A stretch of DNA of 45,024 bases from an uncultured Ruminococcus sp. (GTDB lineage Bacteria; Bacillota; Clostridia; Oscillospirales; Acutalibacteraceae): assembly GCA_905234015.1 (NCBI GenBank), contig CAJOFK010000005.1, forward strand, positions 1 through 45,024, given 5' to 3'. Position 1 is the first letter of the stretch; every line of letters begins with the position of its first letter. Both the position numbers and the translations under genes were made by a program. Positions 42,654-45,024 of the stretch are shown one piece after another. Below the pieces are notes generated by a model. It worked only from the letters and a program-made list of their open reading frames with translations. It searched no databases and had not been told where the DNA came from.

Positions 42654-44549
42654 TTGGCTGAATTAAGCGTACATAATTTAAGCAAAAATTTCATAGAACG
42701 CAACCTTTTCGAGAACGTAACCTTCGAGATTGAAAAGGGCGATAAGGTAGGTTTTATCGGCGCTAACGGCGCGGGTAAAACCACTTTGTTCCGCATAATT
42801 AACGGCGAGCTCGAACCCGACGGCGGTCAGGTTGTAATCGGCAGCAGCACCTGTGTGGGCTATATGGAGCAGCACGCCTGCACTCATCCCGAGCGCAGTA
42901 TTTACGACGAGCTTTTATCGGGCTTTCAGTATCTTGTCGATATGGAAGCGGAAATCGAGAAGCTCAATATTTTCGTCGGCAACTACCCCACTCCCGAGAA
43001 TATCGAAAAGCAGACCGCGCTTATTGAACAGTTCGAGCGTCTCGGCGGTCTTACCTATAAGGCTCGCACCCGCTCCGCGCTTATCGGCTTCGGATTTGAG
43101 GAAAAGAACTTTTCTATGCCTACCGGAAAGCTCTCCGGAGGTCAGCGCTCAAAGCTCAGCCTTTTAAAGCTCTTACTTTCGCGCTCAAATTTCCTGCTGC
43201 TTGACGAGCCCACCAACCACCTCGACATAAGCTCCGTCAACTGGCTTGAGAACTTCATCAAGGACTTTAAGGGCTCTATGCTGATTATCAGCCACGACCG
43301 TTACTTCCTCGATAACGTCACCAACAAGACGATTGAGCTCGAAAACCGAAAAACTATGATGTATAAGGGCAACTATACCGAGTTCAAGCGCAAAAAGCAG
43401 GCGTATACCGAAAGCCTGCGGCATAAATACGAAAACGATTTAAAGGAAATCAAACGCATTGAGGGTATTGTTGAACAGCAGAAGCGCTGGGGCACCGAGC
43501 GCAATTATATAACTGCCGCCAGCAAGCAAAAGCAGGCAGACAGAATCAAGGCTCAGCTCGTTACTCCCGAGGCTATGCTCGAGAGCATTCATATGCGTTT
43601 TGATATTAAAAGAGAAAGCGGCGAGGATGTGCTGATTGCCGAAGGGCTCTCAAAAAGCTTCGGCGATAAAAAGCTTTTTTCAAACGTCAGCTTTCATATA
43701 AAGCGCGGCGAACGCGTATTTATTATCGGCGAAAACGGCTGCGGAAAGACGACGCTTTTCAATATGCTGCTCGGCAGGATGGCGTTTGACAGCGGCAGCA
43801 TTGACTACGGCGCGCAGGTTGACGCCGGGTATTTCGACCAGATGCAGAGCAATCTGAATCTCGAGAAAACCGCGCTTGACGAAATCTGGGATACCTTCCC
43901 CGATATGACCGAAACGAAGCTGAGAACCTGCCTCGGAAGCTTTCTTTTCAAGGGCGACGAGGTATTTAAGCCGCTTAAAAAGATGAGCGGCGGCGAACGC
44001 GCGCGCGTGAGCTTACTAAAGCTTATGCTCGACGGCTCAAATCTTCTATTGCTTGACGAACCGACAAATCACCTCGACAGCGCCTCGCGCGAACAGCTCG
44101 AAAAAACGCTCGCCGATTACGCGGGAACTATGCTGATTATAAGCCACGACCGTTATTTTATAAACAAGCTCGCAACCCGTATTCTCGCGCTTGATGAAAA
44201 CGGAGTAACCGAATATCTCGGAAACTACGACTACTACCTCGAGAGAACCGCGAAAAGCCCCGTTGAGGTTGAAAAAGTCAGCGTAAAAGAGGCTAAACAG
44301 CCTAATGATTATACGCTTGAAAAGCAAAAGCGCGCCCGTGAGCGCAAGCTGAAAAACGATATTAAAAAAGCGGAGCAGCTCGTCGAAACGCTGGAGGTCG
44401 AAATTGAGGCGCTCAACGCCGAGCTGGAAAAGGACGAGGTCGTAAGCGACTTTGAGAAGCTTACGGAGCTTACGCAGGCACTCGAGGAAAAACAGCTCGA
44501 GCTCGATAAGGCTTACGAAAACTGGGAAGCTCTTAATTTACAGCTTTAA
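42654..44549 (+). CDS. ABC-F family ATPase (translation factor, YdiF-like)
   Basis: 631 residues starting at TTG 42654, with GAGG 11 nt upstream. Two ABC modules without membrane segments: Walker A GANGAGKTT and signature LSGGQRSKLSLL in the first; GENGCGKTT and MSGGERARVSLL in the second; both with LLLDEPTNHLD. The linker (about 245-320) is rich in Lys/Glu as in the P-site tRNA interaction motif, and the C-terminal 80 residues form a coiled coil (ENDIKKAEQLVETLEVEIEA-like). ABC-F proteins act on the ribosome to relieve stalling; some give antibiotic resistance, but nothing here marks this one as a resistance type. Confidence 0.93.
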   Translation: MAELSVHNLSKNFIERNLFENVTFEIEKGDKVGFIGANGAGKTTLFRIINGELEPDGGQVVIGSSTCVGYMEQHACTHPERSIYDELLSGFQYLVDMEAEIEKLNIFVGNYPTPENIEKQTALIEQFERLGGLTYKARTRSALIGFGFEEKNFSMPTGKLSGGQRSKLSLLKLLLSRSNFLLLDEPTNHLDISSVNWLENFIKDFKGSMLIISHDRYFLDNVTNKTIELENRKTMMYKGNYTEFKRKKQAYTESLRHKYENDLKEIKRIEGIVEQQKRWGTERNYITAASKQKQADRIKAQLVTPEAMLESIHMRFDIKRESGEDVLIAEGLSKSFGDKKLFSNVSFHIKRGERVFIIGENGCGKTTLFNMLLGRMAFDSGSIDYGAQVDAGYFDQMQSNLNLEKTALDEIWDTFPDMTETKLRTCLGSFLFKGDEVFKPLKKMSGGERARVSLLKLMLDGSNLLLLDEPTNHLDSASREQLEKTLADYAGTMLIISHDRYFINKLATRILALDENGVTEYLGNYDYYLERTAKSPVEVEKVSVKEAKQPNDYTLEKQKRARERKLKNDIKKAEQLVETLEVEIEALNAELEKDEVVSDFEKLTELTQALEEKQLELDKAYENWEALNLQL

Positions 44550-44552
44550 CGC

Positions 44553-44581
44553 TGGACATTTTCCCGATTTTAGTGTAAAAT
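44553..44581 (+). promoter_or_regulatory. Promoter of tRNA-Arg(CCG)
   Basis: TGGACA (44553-44558), 17-nt spacer, TAAAAT (44576-44581), with TG just before the -10. It is 23 nt before the tRNA. Confidence 0.65.
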
Positions 44582-44604
44582 AGTCTGGTAACAGTTTAAC
44601 ACCT

Positions 44605-44681
44605 CTGCCCGTAGCACAGCTGGATAATGCAACAGACTCCGACTCTGTAGATCGCTGGTTCAAATCCAGTCGGGCAGGCCA
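44605..44681 (+). tRNA. tRNA-Arg (CCG)
   Basis: A 77-nt cloverleaf with CCA encoded. Acceptor CTGCCCG pairs with CGGGCAG; D-arm GCAC...ATGC; anticodon stem ACAGA/TCTGT with loop CTCCGAC (anticodon CCG, reads CGG); T-arm GCTGG-TTCAAAT-CCAGT; discriminator G. A terminator follows at once. Its 3' end is repeated in inverted form at 44720-44741. Confidence 0.95.
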
Positions 44682-44717
44682 AAAAAGGGAACTACTCACC
44701 GAGTAGTTCCTTTTTTA
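44682..44717 (+). terminator. Terminator of tRNA-Arg
   Basis: Stem GGAACTACTC / GAGTAGTTCC with loop acc, flanked by A6 and T6 runs. It starts directly after the tRNA CCA. Confidence 0.92.
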
Positions 44718-44719
44718 TC

Positions 44720-44741
44720 GGCTTGCCCGATTGGATTTGAA
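44720..44741 (-). repeat. Inverted partial copy of the tRNA-Arg 3' end
   Basis: 22 nt that match the reverse complement of tRNA-Arg positions 44659-44680 (T-loop to discriminator) at 20 of 22 positions. The rest of a tRNA is not present on the minus strand, so it is a fragment. It could be an integration scar or a decayed tRNA copy. Confidence 0.7.
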
Positions 44742-44828
44742 GCCGACCGTTAAAAAATTGTCCCGGTGGTATTGCGAAACTTTTCTCCGGTAAGGGTTAA
44801 TATTTCCGTAATGATTTAAATTAATAAA

Positions 44829-44857
44829 TTGACAACTTAAAACATATTTGATATAAT
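44829..44857 (+). promoter_or_regulatory. Consensus promoter of the right-edge RNA
   Basis: TTGACA (44829-44834), 17-nt spacer, TATAAT (44852-44857). It is a perfect match and reads into a region without a long coding frame up to the window end. Confidence 0.85.
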
Positions 44858-44863
44858 AGACGA

Positions 44864-45024
44864 GCTGGAAGTTTTTAGCCTAAAACAATCAGCATTATGC
44901 GGATCAGGCGACAGCCCCGTCTCGGCTTACCTCTCTGCCGTGTAAAAATTTGAGATTAAGCAGAATAAGCGAAACGCTCTGCCTCGGTCTATCTCTCAAC
45001 CGTGTAAAAATATGAGAGAGTAAA
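44864..45024 (+). ncRNA. Structured transcript with tandem pseudoknot-like repeats, partial
   Basis: Downstream of a consensus promoter, two 35-nt units (from 44921 and 44983, period 62 nt) match at 29 of 35 positions. Each forms a 4-bp stem with a 10-nt loop: CGGC/GCCG in the first, CGGT/ACCG in the second. The changed pair is C-G in one and T-A in the other, so pairing is preserved. In each, TCTC in the loop can pair with GAGA about 12-15 nt downstream across an A-rich linker (GTGTAAAAAT), making an H-type pseudoknot; in the second unit the pairing reaches six or seven base pairs. A hairpin GCAG..AGCG-aaa-CGCT..CTGC lies between the units. It runs off the right edge. It could be an independent RNA or a leader of the next gene. 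Confidence 0.55.

Noticed and set aside
42654..44549. Antibiotic-resistance ABC-F gene
   Set aside because: The protein has the general two-ATPase layout with a C-terminal coiled coil, but no feature visible here separates a resistance type from the housekeeping ribosome factors.
44896..44955. Short frame MRIRRQPRLG... in the right-edge RNA, with several Arg codons near a tRNA-Arg gene
   Set aside because: A leader peptide for arginine control was considered, but no ribosome site is seen, and the repeated similarity between the two units is better explained by base pairing with a compensated change than by coding.
44864..45024. T-box leader or CRISPR array at the right edge
   Set aside because: No T-box sequence or specifier loop pattern is seen in the visible part, and the repeat period of 62 nt with diverged units and structured spacers does not fit CRISPR.

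Overview
The window looks like a chromosomal piece of a spore-forming, starch-degrading gut Firmicute of the Oscillospiraceae, closest in style to Ruminococcus bromii and relatives. The reasons are: a sporulation sigma factor G gene; the Firmicutes order gdpP-rplI-dnaB; a secreted GH13 amylase carrying a dockerin and a CBM26-like module; a second dockerin protein; and a membrane-anchored protein with one cohesin-like domain. Coding DNA is moderately GC-rich, with strongly AT-rich gaps that hold clear sigma-A promoters. The genus is an inference from gene content.

Layout. 1-1470 (minus): the start of a small secreted protein cut by the window edge, then a cohesin-bearing membrane protein. 1584-14266 (minus): a housekeeping block with uvrA, ftsH, hpt, tilS, dnaB, rplI, gdpP and rnjA. 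14555-15630 (plus): rnhA and nrdR, each with its own promoter. 15646-20063 (minus): an inosine/uracil-DNA glycosylase, an esterase lipoprotein, tatD and metG. 20194-20352 (plus): initiator tRNA-fMet. 20754-32473 (minus): an accessory block with an AraC-type regulator, a 9.4-kb gene for a surface protein of about 3126 residues built of GLUG-like repeats, a translationally coupled 45-residue acidic peptide, and a leucine-rich-repeat protein ending in a dockerin. 32810-34538: a PfkB kinase (plus) converging on sigG (minus). 34684-37302 (plus): the amylase. 37464-42515 (plus): a Wzm/Wzt-like polysaccharide exporter followed by two degenerate SDR proteins, the second fused to a LicD domain. 42654-44717 (plus): an ABC-F protein and tRNA-Arg(CCG). 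The right end starts a promoter-driven RNA with tandem pseudoknot-like repeats that runs out of the window.

How the genes fit together. The cohesin protein, the two dockerin proteins and possibly the small secreted protein at the left edge could be parts of a cell-surface starch-degrading complex (amylosome). The exporter/LicD operon probably makes and decorates a surface glycan. The giant repeat protein and its small partner are the least understood pair. The intergenic regions are unusually structured: heptamer arrays, palindromic elements, a 34-nt leader shared by uvrA and gdpP, a multi-hairpin leader before the SDR genes, an inverted copy of a tRNA 3' end, and the tandem pseudoknot RNA.
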